Assembly (NCBI GenBank): GCA_963590415.1
Contig: CAVAPB010000001.1
Coordinates: 62,001 to 126,000, forward strand
Reading direction: 5' to 3'
DNA: 64,000 nucleotides
DNA from: Fimenecus sp963590415
GTDB taxonomy: Bacteria > Bacillota > Clostridia > Oscillospirales > Acutalibacteraceae
The position numbers were made by a program, and so were the translations under genes. This document shows, one piece after another, positions 43,437 to 52,419 of this stretch. Each line of letters starts with the position of its first letter. Position 1 is the stretch's first letter. The notes under the pieces were generated by a model. It had not been told where the DNA came from. It was given only the letters and a program-made list of their open reading frames with translations, and searched no databases.

Positions 43437-44492
43437 TTATGCGTTAAAGAGCGTTGCCGAAGAGTTTGAGCTCGGAACAAAGCCCATATAGGTTTTACCG
43501 GTGTTCATTTTGAGCTCGCTTCCGTCAGCCGAGTAAAGCTTGAGCTGATTATGCGTCGCACCTTTTTTCCATGTGATTTCTTCATATGTTCCGTTGGAAA
43601 CATAAACGCCCTTGCCCTCGGAGAGATTCCATTCGACAAGCTTGGAGTCGTTCGGATATAACGTAACATTTGAGTAAATGATAATTACATTGCTGACTGC
43701 CATTTGATTGCCGTCGGAGTCAACCATCGGTTTCGAGTTCATATTGTTATAATACAGCCCGTCGCTCGTGTTGTATGTAAAGGTATGCTTGTAGCTCTCG
43801 GAAAATTTGATTTGAATACTGCTGCAGGGATTTGCAAGCGTTCTCTTTTCCGACGCGAAATTGAACGGTGTAGCATAAGAAGCGTCAATATCGGTGCGGA
43901 AGCCTTTGTCCGAAATAGCCTGTGCAAGCTGCTCGCCCGTTGTATAGGCGTTATGCGGTGCCTTTCTTGATTTGTCCCGCTGGAAGTACTTGCTTTCGCT
44001 CTTGTTGCCGTCTATGTGGTTAAGCGTAGAGTCGGACGAAAAAAGGTTATATGCAACAAAGCTGCCGCCGAAGTGAACATATATTGCGTCAAAGCCTGCC
44101 GCCATTTCAACGAAGTTATGGCGGGCGCTTCTTGTCGGTCCGATTTTGCCTGCTGTGGAAATATCAGAATAGAGCCAGAGCATTCTTGTGATTCCGCCCT
44201 CGGCAAGACCTTCGATGACTACATCGGGTGTGCAAAGGCCCCATTGCGGGCGCGCTTCGGGAGAGTTTTCAACAACAACCGCAACAGGGCGCTTACCCTG
44301 TGCCGATTCGCTGAGACCCGAAAGTCCCGTGAGAGGATTTATGTCTGTCGGCGTTGCCTGCGTGGTTTCAACCGGCGCTTGAGTGCTTTGCGGTTCGATT
44401 TCCTCGGCTTTGCCGCAAGCGGCAAATACGCTCAGCACTATAGCAATCGCAAGCATAGCTGAAATAATTTTTAATTTACGGGAATGAGACAT
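43437..44492 (-). CDS. DUF3048 domain lipoprotein (YerB-like)
   Basis: The 351-residue protein has a signal peptide with lipobox SVFAAC (lipidated Cys26), a Thr/Gln/Pro-rich linker (QSTQAPVETTQATPT) and a DUF3048 domain: NPLTGLSG, RPVAVVVENSPEARPQWGL, GITRMLWLY, IGPTRSARHNFVEMA and HFGGS, then the C-terminal half with KKGATHNQLKLY. The function of YerB-like proteins is not established; the fold and secretion suggest an envelope role. GAAAGG precedes the ATG. It has its own promoter and terminator. Confidence 0.88.
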   Translation of the reverse strand: MSHSRKLKIISAMLAIAIVLSVFAACGKAEEIEPQSTQAPVETTQATPTDINPLTGLSGLSESAQGKRPVAVVVENSPEARPQWGLCTPDVVIEGLAEGGITRMLWLYSDISTAGKIGPTRSARHNFVEMAAGFDAIYVHFGGSFVAYNLFSSDSTLNHIDGNKSESKYFQRDKSRKAPHNAYTTGEQLAQAISDKGFRTDIDASYATPFNFASEKRTLANPCSSIQIKFSESYKHTFTYNTSDGLYYNNMNSKPMVDSDGNQMAVSNVIIIYSNVTLYPNDSKLVEWNLSEGKGVYVSNGTYEEITWKKGATHNQLKLYSADGSELKMNTGKTYMGFVPSSNSSATLFNA

Positions 44493-44530
44493 TTTTTAAC
44501 AACCTTTCATGAATGTGTTTGCTTATGTAC

Positions 44531-44558
44531 ATTTTACCACATTATTGATATTTTTCAA
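44531..44558 (-). promoter_or_regulatory. Promoter of the DUF3048 gene
   Basis: Minus strand TTGAAA (44558-44553), 16 bases, TAAAAT (44536-44531). Confidence 0.65.
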
Positions 44559-44580
44559 TAAGATTTGACAAATAAGGCAA

Positions 44581-44612
44581 AAAATATGGGAGCTGCACCA
44601 AGTACAGCTCCC
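44581..44612 (-). terminator. Terminator of the EF-G paralogue
   Basis: Minus strand GGGAGCTG/CAGCTCCC, 9-base loop, then ATATTTTTTG. Confidence 0.85.
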
Positions 44613-44625
44613 AATATGTTGTGGT

Positions 44626-46692
44626 TTATTCCTCACTTGAAGCTCTGTCAGCAATAACCTTGTCTGCGACCGGCTGCGGAGCCTGCTCATAGCGCGCAAA
44701 TTCAAGAGAATACGAGCCTCTTCCTGCGGTAATCGAACGCAAAACGGTTGTGAAATCGCCCATTTCAGCCATCGGAACCTCAGCTACAAGCTCCTGCATA
44801 TTGCCGTCGGCGGGATTGGTGCCGAGGACTCTGCCCCTGCGCTTTGTAACATCGCCCATAATATCGCCGAGGTTGTCGTTCGGAAGAAGAACGGTAAGTG
44901 TGCCTACAGGCTCAAGTATCGCAACGCTTGCGTTGGGCATTGCCGCCTTGAACGCGAGAGAAGCAGCGGTCTTGAACGCCATTTCCGAGGAGTCAACGGG
45001 ATGGTACGAGCCGTCGTAAAGGGTTGCTTTAAGCCCTACCATGGGATAGCCTGCCGCAAAGCCCTTGGAAACACATTCCTGCAAGCCTTTTTCGACTGCG
45101 GGGAAATAGTTTTTAGGAACTGCGCCGCCGACAACGGCAGTCTCAAACACAAGGGTGTCGCTGTCGCAGGGTTCAAATTTAATCCATACATCGCCGAACT
45201 GACCGTGTCCGCCCGACTGCTTTTTATGCTTACCCTGAGCCTCAACCGCTTTTCTTATTGTTTCACGGTAAGCGACCTTGGGAGTTTCAAGCGTTACTTC
45301 AACGCCGAATTTGTTTTTGAGCTTGGAAACGATAACATCAAGATGCTGTTCGCCGAGACCCGAGAGTATCTGCTGACGGGTTTCCTTGTTGAGAGAGAAC
45401 GAAACGGTGGGATCCTCCTCCATAAGCCTCTGGAGACCCTGCGCTACCTTTTCCTCCTCGCCCTTCTTTGAAACGACAACCGCCATGGAAAGGCAGGGCT
45501 TCGGGAAGTCAACTCCCTTCAACTGCAATTTGTTTTTCGGGTCGCAGAGCGTGTCGCCTGTCTTCACCGACTGGAGCTTTGTGACAACGCCGATATCGCC
45601 TGCGATGATTTCCTTTGTATCCTCTTGCTTACTGCCTTTTACGGTTACAAGCTTGCCCATTTTTTCGATTCCCTCGGTGCGGAAGTTATATGCCTGTGTG
45701 TCCGGGGTAAGCTTACCTGAAACAACCTTGAAGAAGGACATTTTTCCGACAAACGGATCTGCGACGGTCTTGAAGCAGATTGCCGCAAGCGGACCTTTGT
45801 CGTCGCAGGGGAGCATAACCTCTTCGCCGTTTTCGACAGTTGCGGTTTCGCCCGCATAGCCGAATGCGCCGGGAACCGACCACGCAAGACCGTAGAGAAG
45901 CTGGTCGACTCCTGCCGCCGTGAGACCCGAAACCGCATATACGGGATAAATTGAGCCGTCGAAAATACCGAGGCAAAGACCCTTTAATATCTCTTCCTGC
46001 GTGAATTTTTCGCCCTCGAAGAATTTGTCCATAAGAGCTTCGTCCGTTGTCGCAACGGCTTCCATAAACGCAGATGTCATTTCCTCGATTACGGGATCGC
46101 TCGGAACATCGACCTTTTTAGCGTTGCCGTCCGCGTCATATTCAAACGCCATGCCCGTCATAAGGTTTACATAGCATTTTGTGATGTTGCCCTCCATATA
46201 AGGAATGATTGTCGGGCAAAGCTTGTTGCCGTAAACCTCCTTGAGAGCCTCAAAGGTTTTGTAGAAATTTCTGTGGTCGGAGTCGGTCTTGGTAACGGCA
46301 AAAAACTTTGCTATACCCTTTTTTTCAGCCGCATTAAAGGCTTTTTCCGTGCCGACATCCACGCCCGAGCCCGCAGAGGTTACGATAAGTACGGCTTCTG
46401 CTGCTCTGACAGCCTCGGCTACTCCGCCCTCAAAGTCAAAAAGACCGGGTGCGTCGATTATATTAAGCTTTGTGTTGTCCCATTCAATAGCCGCCATTGC
46501 GGAGGAAACCGATGACTTGCGGCGTTTTTCCTCGGCGTCAAAGTCGAGAACCGTATTGCCGTCGGCTACTTTTCCGAGCCTGTCGGTTGCGCCTGCAACA
46601 TAAAGCATTGCTTCGCAAAGGGTGGTTTTACCTTTTCCGCCGTGTCCGACTACGGCAATGTTTCTGATGTTGTTTGATGTGTAGGTTTTCAT
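44626..46692 (-). CDS. EF-G-like translational GTPase (paralogue)
   Basis: A 688-residue protein with the five EF-G domains. G1 reads GHGGKGKTTL rather than GHIDHGKTTT, G3 reads DAPGLFDF where canonical EF-G has DTPGHVDF, and G4 reads VTKTDSD. The usual catalytic His after DxPG is thus Leu, as in several clostridial EF-G paralogues, so GTP hydrolysis may be slow or differently triggered. Domain IV ends with LNPADGNMQELVAEVPMAEM-like residues. It is not the main fusA, which would sit beside rpsG and tuf. The start at ATG 46692 follows GGAGTGATCCCT. A ribosome-recycling or stress role is conceivable but unproven. Confidence 0.85.
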   Translation of the reverse strand: MKTYTSNNIRNIAVVGHGGKGKTTLCEAMLYVAGATDRLGKVADGNTVLDFDAEEKRRKSSVSSAMAAIEWDNTKLNIIDAPGLFDFEGGVAEAVRAAEAVLIVTSAGSGVDVGTEKAFNAAEKKGIAKFFAVTKTDSDHRNFYKTFEALKEVYGNKLCPTIIPYMEGNITKCYVNLMTGMAFEYDADGNAKKVDVPSDPVIEEMTSAFMEAVATTDEALMDKFFEGEKFTQEEILKGLCLGIFDGSIYPVYAVSGLTAAGVDQLLYGLAWSVPGAFGYAGETATVENGEEVMLPCDDKGPLAAICFKTVADPFVGKMSFFKVVSGKLTPDTQAYNFRTEGIEKMGKLVTVKGSKQEDTKEIIAGDIGVVTKLQSVKTGDTLCDPKNKLQLKGVDFPKPCLSMAVVVSKKGEEEKVAQGLQRLMEEDPTVSFSLNKETRQQILSGLGEQHLDVIVSKLKNKFGVEVTLETPKVAYRETIRKAVEAQGKHKKQSGGHGQFGDVWIKFEPCDSDTLVFETAVVGGAVPKNYFPAVEKGLQECVSKGFAAGYPMVGLKATLYDGSYHPVDSSEMAFKTAASLAFKAAMPNASVAILEPVGTLTVLLPNDNLGDIMGDVTKRRGRVLGTNPADGNMQELVAEVPMAEMGDFTTVLRSITAGRGSYSLEFARYEQAPQPVADKVIADRASSEE

Positions 46693-46766
46693 AGGGATCA
46701 CTCCAATATCTGAAAAAATAGTTTATCTTTATGAAAATGAACATAATTTTCATATCAACAATAAAA

Positions 46767-46795
46767 ATTGTAGCATATTTGCACAAATATAGCAA
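46767..46795 (-). promoter_or_regulatory. Promoter of the EF-G paralogue
   Basis: Minus strand TTGCTA (46795-46790), 17 bases, TACAAT (46772-46767). Confidence 0.6.
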
Positions 46796-46814
46796 CAACA
46801 AAAATCAAAGAAAA

Positions 46815-46858
46815 TAAAAAAGACCGTAAAAAAACATAAGTCTTTTACAGTCCTTTTA
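46815..46858 (-). terminator. Terminator after the dockerin gene pair
   Basis: Minus strand AAAAGGACTGTAAAA pairs with TTTTACGGTCTTTT (one bulge), followed by further T. Confidence 0.75.
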
Positions 46859-46875
46859 TATCTTTATGTTTTATA

Positions 46876-48369
46876 TCAGCCGTTGAGAAGCTTTCCCGTG
46901 TTCACATAGAGGTCGGAATAGAACATATCGAAAGCGTCTATAACGCCGTCCTGATTGTAGTCGGCGGCATTGAAGCACGCTTCGTTTGTAAATTCCGAGT
47001 CCTGTGCCACGGCTTGCTCAATCAATTCGTTGTCGGTAAGGTCGGTTTTGCCGTCGGCGTTTACATCGCCCCAACGCACAAGGATGTATTCAACCGCCGT
47101 GGGGCTTGTTACCGTGAGCGTTCCGCCCGTGGTAGTGCCCGAGAGCGTCGCCTTATTGTTTGACGGCGCCCAGGACGGAGAGTTTATGCACCAAATTGCG
47201 GTGCGGATGTCGGCATCCTTTGAAAAGAAGAGCATACCCTTTTGATTGTCGAAAACCGCCGATGCACTCGGATTTATAAGAATCGACGAATATGCGTTCT
47301 CGGCGAGTGTAGGATAGGTAAGTGCAAAGCCGTCATAGCTGAAATGTGTGCCTGTGTTAATATGGCTGCCCGAGGAGTCTGTTCCGTTGCCGAATTTTTT
47401 CTGCGTTCTGAACGAGCTTGATGTAAGCGATTCCGAGCCGACAAGAAAATAGTCGTAGAATATTCCCGACGAGCCCTGGTCCGCCCATGTGGCGTCAACA
47501 CCGTACCACTTGCCGTCCTCCATTTTGACATAGTTCCACTTGTGCGCTCCGCCGTTGCCCGTGCCTATAACAAGTATGCACGGTATGTTTTCTCTGTCAC
47601 AAATGAGCTTGAACGCTTCGGCATAGCCCTCGCAGACCGCCTTCCCGTTCAAAAATACGCCTGTCGGCTGGTGCGCCATGGCGACATTCATAGTATATTC
47701 GGTCATTTCACAGATTTTGTCGTGTATGGACTTGCATTTAGCGTAACGGGATGAGCCGCTGACGGTGAAGCTGTCTATTGCCGACATCATCTGCGAATAG
47801 CATGAGCGGACAGAAGCGTAGTTTTCATAATCGCTTGTTGTAAGAGTTATATAAAGGTTTAATACGGTTACCCAATAATTACCCGAGCTGTCGTAAGAAT
47901 AGCCGTAGGAGCACCCGTATCCGCCGAGCCAGAAATACTGCGGACAGTCGTCAATGGCGGCGGACATTGCGCCGATTACAGCGTCATTTACGGCAGACGC
48001 AAGACCGTTGGTCGAGCTTGCTTTAATCTGTCCTGTCGGCACCGTTATTGAGACAAGCGCCTCTGTATCGCTGTCGCCGCCGATGTACAGACCGGCTTTG
48101 TTTTCAACAATAGCGTTATAAACGGTCTTTTGAGCCGAAGTGAGGAAGTCTGAAAACAGCCAACCGGAGCTTGTACCGCCGAAGAAACGGTTAGGAATTT
48201 GCATGCTGTCTGTTTTTTCGGGGAAATACGCCTCGTCAACGAGGGCGCTTCCGTAAATAATTCCGTCGCTCTCTCCGTGATATATTTCGGGAGACTCGGA
48301 AAAGGCAAAAACGCAACAGGCTCCTATAATAAGACACAGGCAGAGTAATGTTGCCGTAATTCGTTTCAT
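46876..48369 (-). CDS. Secreted transglutaminase-like protein with C-terminal dockerin
   Basis: The 497-residue protein has a signal peptide (KRITATLLCLCLIIGACC), a unique N-terminal region, and a transglutaminase/protease-like core with the triad Cys246 (VCEGYAEAFK), His276 (AHKWNYV) and Asp292 (WYGVDATW). A beta-rich middle follows. The end is a dockerin: two Ca-binding segments, GDVNADGKTDLTDNELIEQ and DYNQDGVIDAFDMFYSD. Dockerins plug enzymes into cohesins of a cellulosome-like scaffold. Such cores may act as peptidases or cross-linkers; the activity is not predictable. ATG 48369 follows GGGGAG. It sits 21 bases after its paralogue. Confidence 0.85.
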   Translation of the reverse strand: MKRITATLLCLCLIIGACCVFAFSESPEIYHGESDGIIYGSALVDEAYFPEKTDSMQIPNRFFGGTSSGWLFSDFLTSAQKTVYNAIVENKAGLYIGGDSDTEALVSITVPTGQIKASSTNGLASAVNDAVIGAMSAAIDDCPQYFWLGGYGCSYGYSYDSSGNYWVTVLNLYITLTTSDYENYASVRSCYSQMMSAIDSFTVSGSSRYAKCKSIHDKICEMTEYTMNVAMAHQPTGVFLNGKAVCEGYAEAFKLICDRENIPCILVIGTGNGGAHKWNYVKMEDGKWYGVDATWADQGSSGIFYDYFLVGSESLTSSSFRTQKKFGNGTDSSGSHINTGTHFSYDGFALTYPTLAENAYSSILINPSASAVFDNQKGMLFFSKDADIRTAIWCINSPSWAPSNNKATLSGTTTGGTLTVTSPTAVEYILVRWGDVNADGKTDLTDNELIEQAVAQDSEFTNEACFNAADYNQDGVIDAFDMFYSDLYVNTGKLLNG

Positions 48370-48390
48370 TTGCAACTCCCCTTTCATCCG

Positions 48391-49629
48391 TTATACCTCA
48401 CTGTTTGTGATGTTTACAAGAATTTCCTTTGCGTCGGCTATGCCGACAGAGCCGTCCCGGTTTATATCAGCCGCAAGCTTGCCTGCGCATATGAGCGGAC
48501 GGGAGCCCGCCACGCTCTGCAAGACACGCTTTGCGTCAATAAGCGAAACCTTGCCGTCGGTATTTGCGTCGCCGAAAAGACTTATGTCCGAATCGTTTGC
48601 CGTATATGCCGAGGCGCTTAGGTCGGGATAGACAAGAGTTACATTTGTGTAGCGATCGCCAGTTGCCGTATGGGTGGTTGAAAAGGCTCTTCCGTATGTG
48701 TCGGATGTACCCGAGCCCATCATAAAGAATTCGTCCGAGCAGATATTTGACGAACCGTCGAGGTCGTCCCATGTGGAGTCTATCGCATACCATCTGCCGC
48801 CCATTTCAACATAATTCCATGCGTGTCCTACATTACCCGCATAGCCTACGACAATAATACAAGGAATATTGTTTTCGTCGCAAAGCATTTTGAATGCCTT
48901 TGAGTATCCGTCGCAAACCGTGCTGTTCGGAGAAAGCAGGGCACTTGACGGGAAAAAGACCTTTGAGTTTACGGGCGAGGTGTTTGCCGTAATATCAGTG
49001 GAATAAGAAGCAAGTCGGCAAAGACCGTTGTGAATTGAAGAAATTTTTTCGTAGTCGGTGTTGCCGTACACAGGAAAGTCCCTCACAACTTTAAGCATGG
49101 CGTTATACTCGCTCTCGATTTGGGCAATACTGCTGTAAGGCAAATAATCGCAATTGAGTTTAAGCGTAACAGATGTTACCGTTGTACTGAAAAGCCCGCT
49201 TGTGGTATATGAGTAATCAAACGGGAGTGGATAAATCCAAAAGTATTCGGGTAAATCGTCGGTAAGAGCAGCCGCAGCCGCTGCGATATTGGCTGAAAGG
49301 CGGCTGATTGAAAATGTCTGCGATGAAGAAAAGTTAATTGTTATCTGACCCTTGGGCGATGACTTCAATCCTCCCCTTGTGTTTACAAAAGCGTTATAAA
49401 TAGCCTTTTGCGCACCTGTGAGGTTATCATAAAATTTGTATGTTGAGGCGTTTACGGCAAGCTTTATGTCGGCATCCGGCAGGTTGGAGTCATCAGAAGC
49501 GGCAAACCTTGCGGGAAGAAGCATATTTTGCAAATTCCCCGAAGCCGAATTCGCACTGATATTAAAGGAAAAAGCATATAGCAGAATGCATAGGCATAAA
49601 ACAATGCCGGTAATTTTTTTTGCTTTCAC
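48391..49629 (-). CDS. Secreted transglutaminase-like protein with C-terminal dockerin (paralogue)
   Basis: The 412-residue protein shares the plan of its downstream neighbour: signal peptide, N-terminal region with the same LTGAQKAIYNAFV helix (LTSAQKTVYNAIV in the partner) and DDLPEYFWI (DDCPQYFWL). The transglutaminase core has Cys239 (VCDGYSKAFK), His269 (GHAWNYVEM) and Asp284 (WYAIDSTW). A type I dockerin ends it (GDANTDGKVSLIDAKRVL and DINRDGSVGIADAKEIL). The shared blocks show a tandem duplication. The start is GTG 49629, 6 bases after GGAGGTG; GTG 49638 is inside that Shine-Dalgarno. Confidence 0.85.
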   Translation of the reverse strand: MKAKKITGIVLCLCILLYAFSFNISANSASGNLQNMLLPARFAASDDSNLPDADIKLAVNASTYKFYDNLTGAQKAIYNAFVNTRGGLKSSPKGQITINFSSSQTFSISRLSANIAAAAAALTDDLPEYFWIYPLPFDYSYTTSGLFSTTVTSVTLKLNCDYLPYSSIAQIESEYNAMLKVVRDFPVYGNTDYEKISSIHNGLCRLASYSTDITANTSPVNSKVFFPSSALLSPNSTVCDGYSKAFKMLCDENNIPCIIVVGYAGNVGHAWNYVEMGGRWYAIDSTWDDLDGSSNICSDEFFMMGSGTSDTYGRAFSTTHTATGDRYTNVTLVYPDLSASAYTANDSDISLFGDANTDGKVSLIDAKRVLQSVAGSRPLICAGKLAADINRDGSVGIADAKEILVNITNSEV

Positions 49630-49656
49630 AATGAACACCTCCGCCTTAATATGTTT

Positions 49657-49685
49657 ATCGTATCATATATCGGAATTTTTGTAAA
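49657..49685 (-). promoter_or_regulatory. Promoter of the dockerin gene pair
   Basis: Minus strand TTTACA (49685-49680), 17 bases, TACGAT (49662-49657). Confidence 0.5.
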
Positions 49686-49754
49686 TATATAATGGTATTG
49701 ATTTTTAACTGCGGAAAAAGTATAATAAACTGATAAAAGTCAGGAGTGATTTTT

Positions 49755-51146
49755 GTGGCAAACGAGAAATTTTTACAATTCCGTGAGGATTATCCGTCAT
49801 TCTCTTATGACGGCTGGCAGCTTACAAAGGAAAACGATGTAATTAAAATAGTTTTTGACTTTTCGATTGACGGTTTGTGCGAGTTCCACCCGTCAACGGA
49901 AATTTCCGTCGCAGACCTTGAAATTGCGAACGATTACAATTCGGAGACTGCAGAAAAGATTATATTCAACCTCGGCATGGTGGAGCTTATAAGCTATTGG
50001 AAATGCGCTTGCCCGAAAACCGTGAACATAAAATGCGGTTACCTTTCCGAAAAGGATATTAAATGGTATAAGAAGTTATATTTCGGCGGACTTTCGGAAT
50101 TTTTCTACATAAACGGTATCGACACGGACGAAGAAGAGTTTATGGTAATAAAGGTCAACGAGGAATTAAAGCATCACACCCACCCGCAGGTGTACAATTC
50201 AAAGGGTATAAATCTTACTCCCGTCGGCGGCGGCAAGGACAGCTGCGTTACTGCGTCGCTGCTCAAGGATTTCCGTGATAAAAATATGTTTTTTACCGTA
50301 AACGACCAGCAGGCGAGAACCGATACGGTGCTTGCGGCTGGCTACAGTGAAAAGGATATAATAAAGACTTACAGAACGATAGACAAAAACTTACTAAACC
50401 TCAATGCGCAGGGCTTCCTCAACGGCCATACTCCGTTTTCTGCAATAGTTGCTTTTTTGTCGCTTTACTGTGCGTACCTTGTAGGCGGGAAATATATAAT
50501 TCTCTCTAATGAGTCGAGTGCGAACGAAACGAATATTGAGGGCGTGAATGTAAATCACCAGTACTCCAAGTCCTATGAGTTTGAGGAGGATTTCACGGCT
50601 TATGTCGAAAGAAACATTTTCGGATATGACGGCGTCGAATATTTCAGCCTTTTGCGCCCGTTTTCCGAATTGCAGATAGCGAAAATGTTTGCCTCGCTCC
50701 CCCAATATCACGATACATTCAGAAGCTGCAATAGGGGCAGCAAGAAAAATGTGTGGTGCGGAAAATGCGCCAAGTGCCTGTTTGTTTTCACGATTTTGTC
50801 GCCGTTTATCGAGTATGACAGACTTGTTTCGATTTTCGGGAACGATATGCTCAACGACCCCGACTGCACCGCGGATTTTGACGGGCTTGCGGGAATTACA
50901 AAGCTGAAGCCTTTTGAGTGTGTGGGAACGAAGTCGGAGTTTAATTTTGCGCTCATGCGCCTTTGCGAAAAGCTTGAAAAGGACGGAAAAGAGCTTCCGC
51001 TTCTGTGCAGGCGCTTCAAAGAAAATGTTGACGAAAGCACGATAGATAAAAATTTACTAAAGGAATACAATGCCTTGAACAATGTACCCGAGGAGTTTCT
51101 TTATATCATAATGGAGATGTATAATTATGTTGCCGAAGATAATTGA
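49755..51146 (+). CDS. murL: UDP-N-acetylmuramoyl-L-alanyl-L-glutamate epimerase (MurL)
   Basis: MurL uses ATP to invert the terminal L-Glu of UDP-MurNAc-L-Ala-L-Glu to D-Glu, as described for Xanthomonas oryzae, where it works with MurD2 and replaces MurI. The 463-residue protein has the PP-loop-like NLTPVGGGKDS (glycines about 158-160), the family block NESSANETN with VNHQYSKS (about 252-272), and a Cys cluster Cys325, Cys335, Cys338, Cys341 (WCGKCAKC), probably a metal site. GTG 49755 lies 8 bases after AGGAG; GTG 49746 falls inside it. It overlaps murD by 20 bases, which strongly supports the role. Confidence 0.88.
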   Translation: MANEKFLQFREDYPSFSYDGWQLTKENDVIKIVFDFSIDGLCEFHPSTEISVADLEIANDYNSETAEKIIFNLGMVELISYWKCACPKTVNIKCGYLSEKDIKWYKKLYFGGLSEFFYINGIDTDEEEFMVIKVNEELKHHTHPQVYNSKGINLTPVGGGKDSCVTASLLKDFRDKNMFFTVNDQQARTDTVLAAGYSEKDIIKTYRTIDKNLLNLNAQGFLNGHTPFSAIVAFLSLYCAYLVGGKYIILSNESSANETNIEGVNVNHQYSKSYEFEEDFTAYVERNIFGYDGVEYFSLLRPFSELQIAKMFASLPQYHDTFRSCNRGSKKNVWCGKCAKCLFVFTILSPFIEYDRLVSIFGNDMLNDPDCTADFDGLAGITKLKPFECVGTKSEFNFALMRLCEKLEKDGKELPLLCRRFKENVDESTIDKNLLKEYNALNNVPEEFLYIIMEMYNYVAEDN

Positions 51147-52419
51147 TTACCTTAAAGACAAGTCTGTGCTGATACTCGGCTTCGGCAGAGAGGGTCAGTC
51201 CACGCTTGCATATATTAAAAAGTATCTCCCCGAAAAGGAGCTGACCGTTGCGGACAGGAACAGCGTTTCTCCCGACGGCGACAACATCAGAACAATATGC
51301 GGCGAAAACTATCTTGACTGCGTAAACAGCTTTGATGTTGTTATGAAAAGCCCCGGAATATCCTTCCGTGATGTCGAGGTAAACGAAAGCACCGAGGTTA
51401 CCTGTCAGGTGGATATGTTTTTGCGCTTTGCAAACTGCCGCAAGGTCGGAATAACGGGCTCAAAGGGTAAGACCACAACCTCGACGCTCACATATGAAAT
51501 GCTCAAAGCGGCGGGTAAGGACGCAAGGCTTATCGGAAATATCGGTGTGCCTGTTTTTGAAGTGCTTGAAAGCGTTACGCCCGACACCTATGCAGTTATC
51601 GAGATGTCCTCGCATCAGCTTGAATTTACACGCACCTCGCCCGAGGTGGCGATACTCACAAATATTTACGAGGAGCACCTCGACCATTACAAGGGCGGAT
51701 TTACGGGCTATGTCAACGCAAAGCTCCATATTATGAATTATCAGGACAAAAACGGCACATTTATATACAATTCCGACCAGGGAGTGTCGGATTATGTCAA
51801 TCTCGGCTCGACCGAGGCTCAAAAAGTCGGAGTTTCGGTAAACGACCCGCTTCCGTTTGAGGTGCGAAACGAGCATCTTTTGGGCGTTCACAACAGACAG
51901 GATATACTTTTTGCCTACCGTGCGGCGAAGATACTCGGAGCAAGCGATGCGGACTGCGAAAAGGGAGTTGAAAACTTTTCAGGAATCGAGCACCGAATGG
52001 AAAAGGTCGGAACTTTCAAAGGGATAACCTTTTACAATGACTGCATTGCGACAATTCCGCACGCCGTAGAATGTGCGGTTGAAGCGCTTAAAACCGTTGA
52101 CACGCTGATTTTCGGCGGCAAGGACAGAGGTATTGATTATTCGGAATTCTGCGAATATCTCGAAAAATGTTCGGTTAAAAATCTTATCGGCACGCCCGAA
52201 ACGGGGCACAAGATAATCGACAGGCTTGAAAAGGACGCCTGTCCGAAAATGCTTGTCAAAGCAGACGACCTCGAAGATGCTGTAAAAGAGGCATACAAGC
52301 TTACCGCAGAGGGTAAAATTTGCCTTTTGTCCCCTGCGGCGTCAAGCTACAATGTATATAAGAATTTTGAGCAAAAGGGAAAGCATTATAAGGAGCTTAT
52401 AAGAAAATACGGCGAGTAA
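51127..52419 (+). CDS. murD: Mur ligase MurD, likely L-glutamate-adding type (MurD2-like)
   Basis: The 430-residue Mur ligase has VLILGFGREGQST (N-terminal Rossmann), the P-loop GITGSKGKTTT near residue 112, MSSHQLE, the carbamylated-Lys region, FYNDCIATIPHA (canonical MurD has DSKATN here) and SPAASSYNVYKNFEQKG at the C-terminus. It adds glutamate to UDP-MurNAc-L-Ala. Overlap with murL by 20 bases argues that it uses L-Glu, as in MurD2. The sequence alone does not prove the stereochemistry. Its stop abuts the stop of the convergent M14-like gene. Confidence 0.9.
   Translation: MLPKIIDYLKDKSVLILGFGREGQSTLAYIKKYLPEKELTVADRNSVSPDGDNIRTICGENYLDCVNSFDVVMKSPGISFRDVEVNESTEVTCQVDMFLRFANCRKVGITGSKGKTTTSTLTYEMLKAAGKDARLIGNIGVPVFEVLESVTPDTYAVIEMSSHQLEFTRTSPEVAILTNIYEEHLDHYKGGFTGYVNAKLHIMNYQDKNGTFIYNSDQGVSDYVNLGSTEAQKVGVSVNDPLPFEVRNEHLLGVHNRQDILFAYRAAKILGASDADCEKGVENFSGIEHRMEKVGTFKGITFYNDCIATIPHAVECAVEALKTVDTLIFGGKDRGIDYSEFCEYLEKCSVKNLIGTPETGHKIIDRLEKDACPKMLVKADDLEDAVKEAYKLTAEGKICLLSPAASSYNVYKNFEQKGKHYKELIRKYGE

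Noticed and set aside
43238..43447. 69-residue plus-strand frame
   Set aside because: It has no good Shine-Dalgarno and reads through the terminator of the convergent DUF3048 gene.
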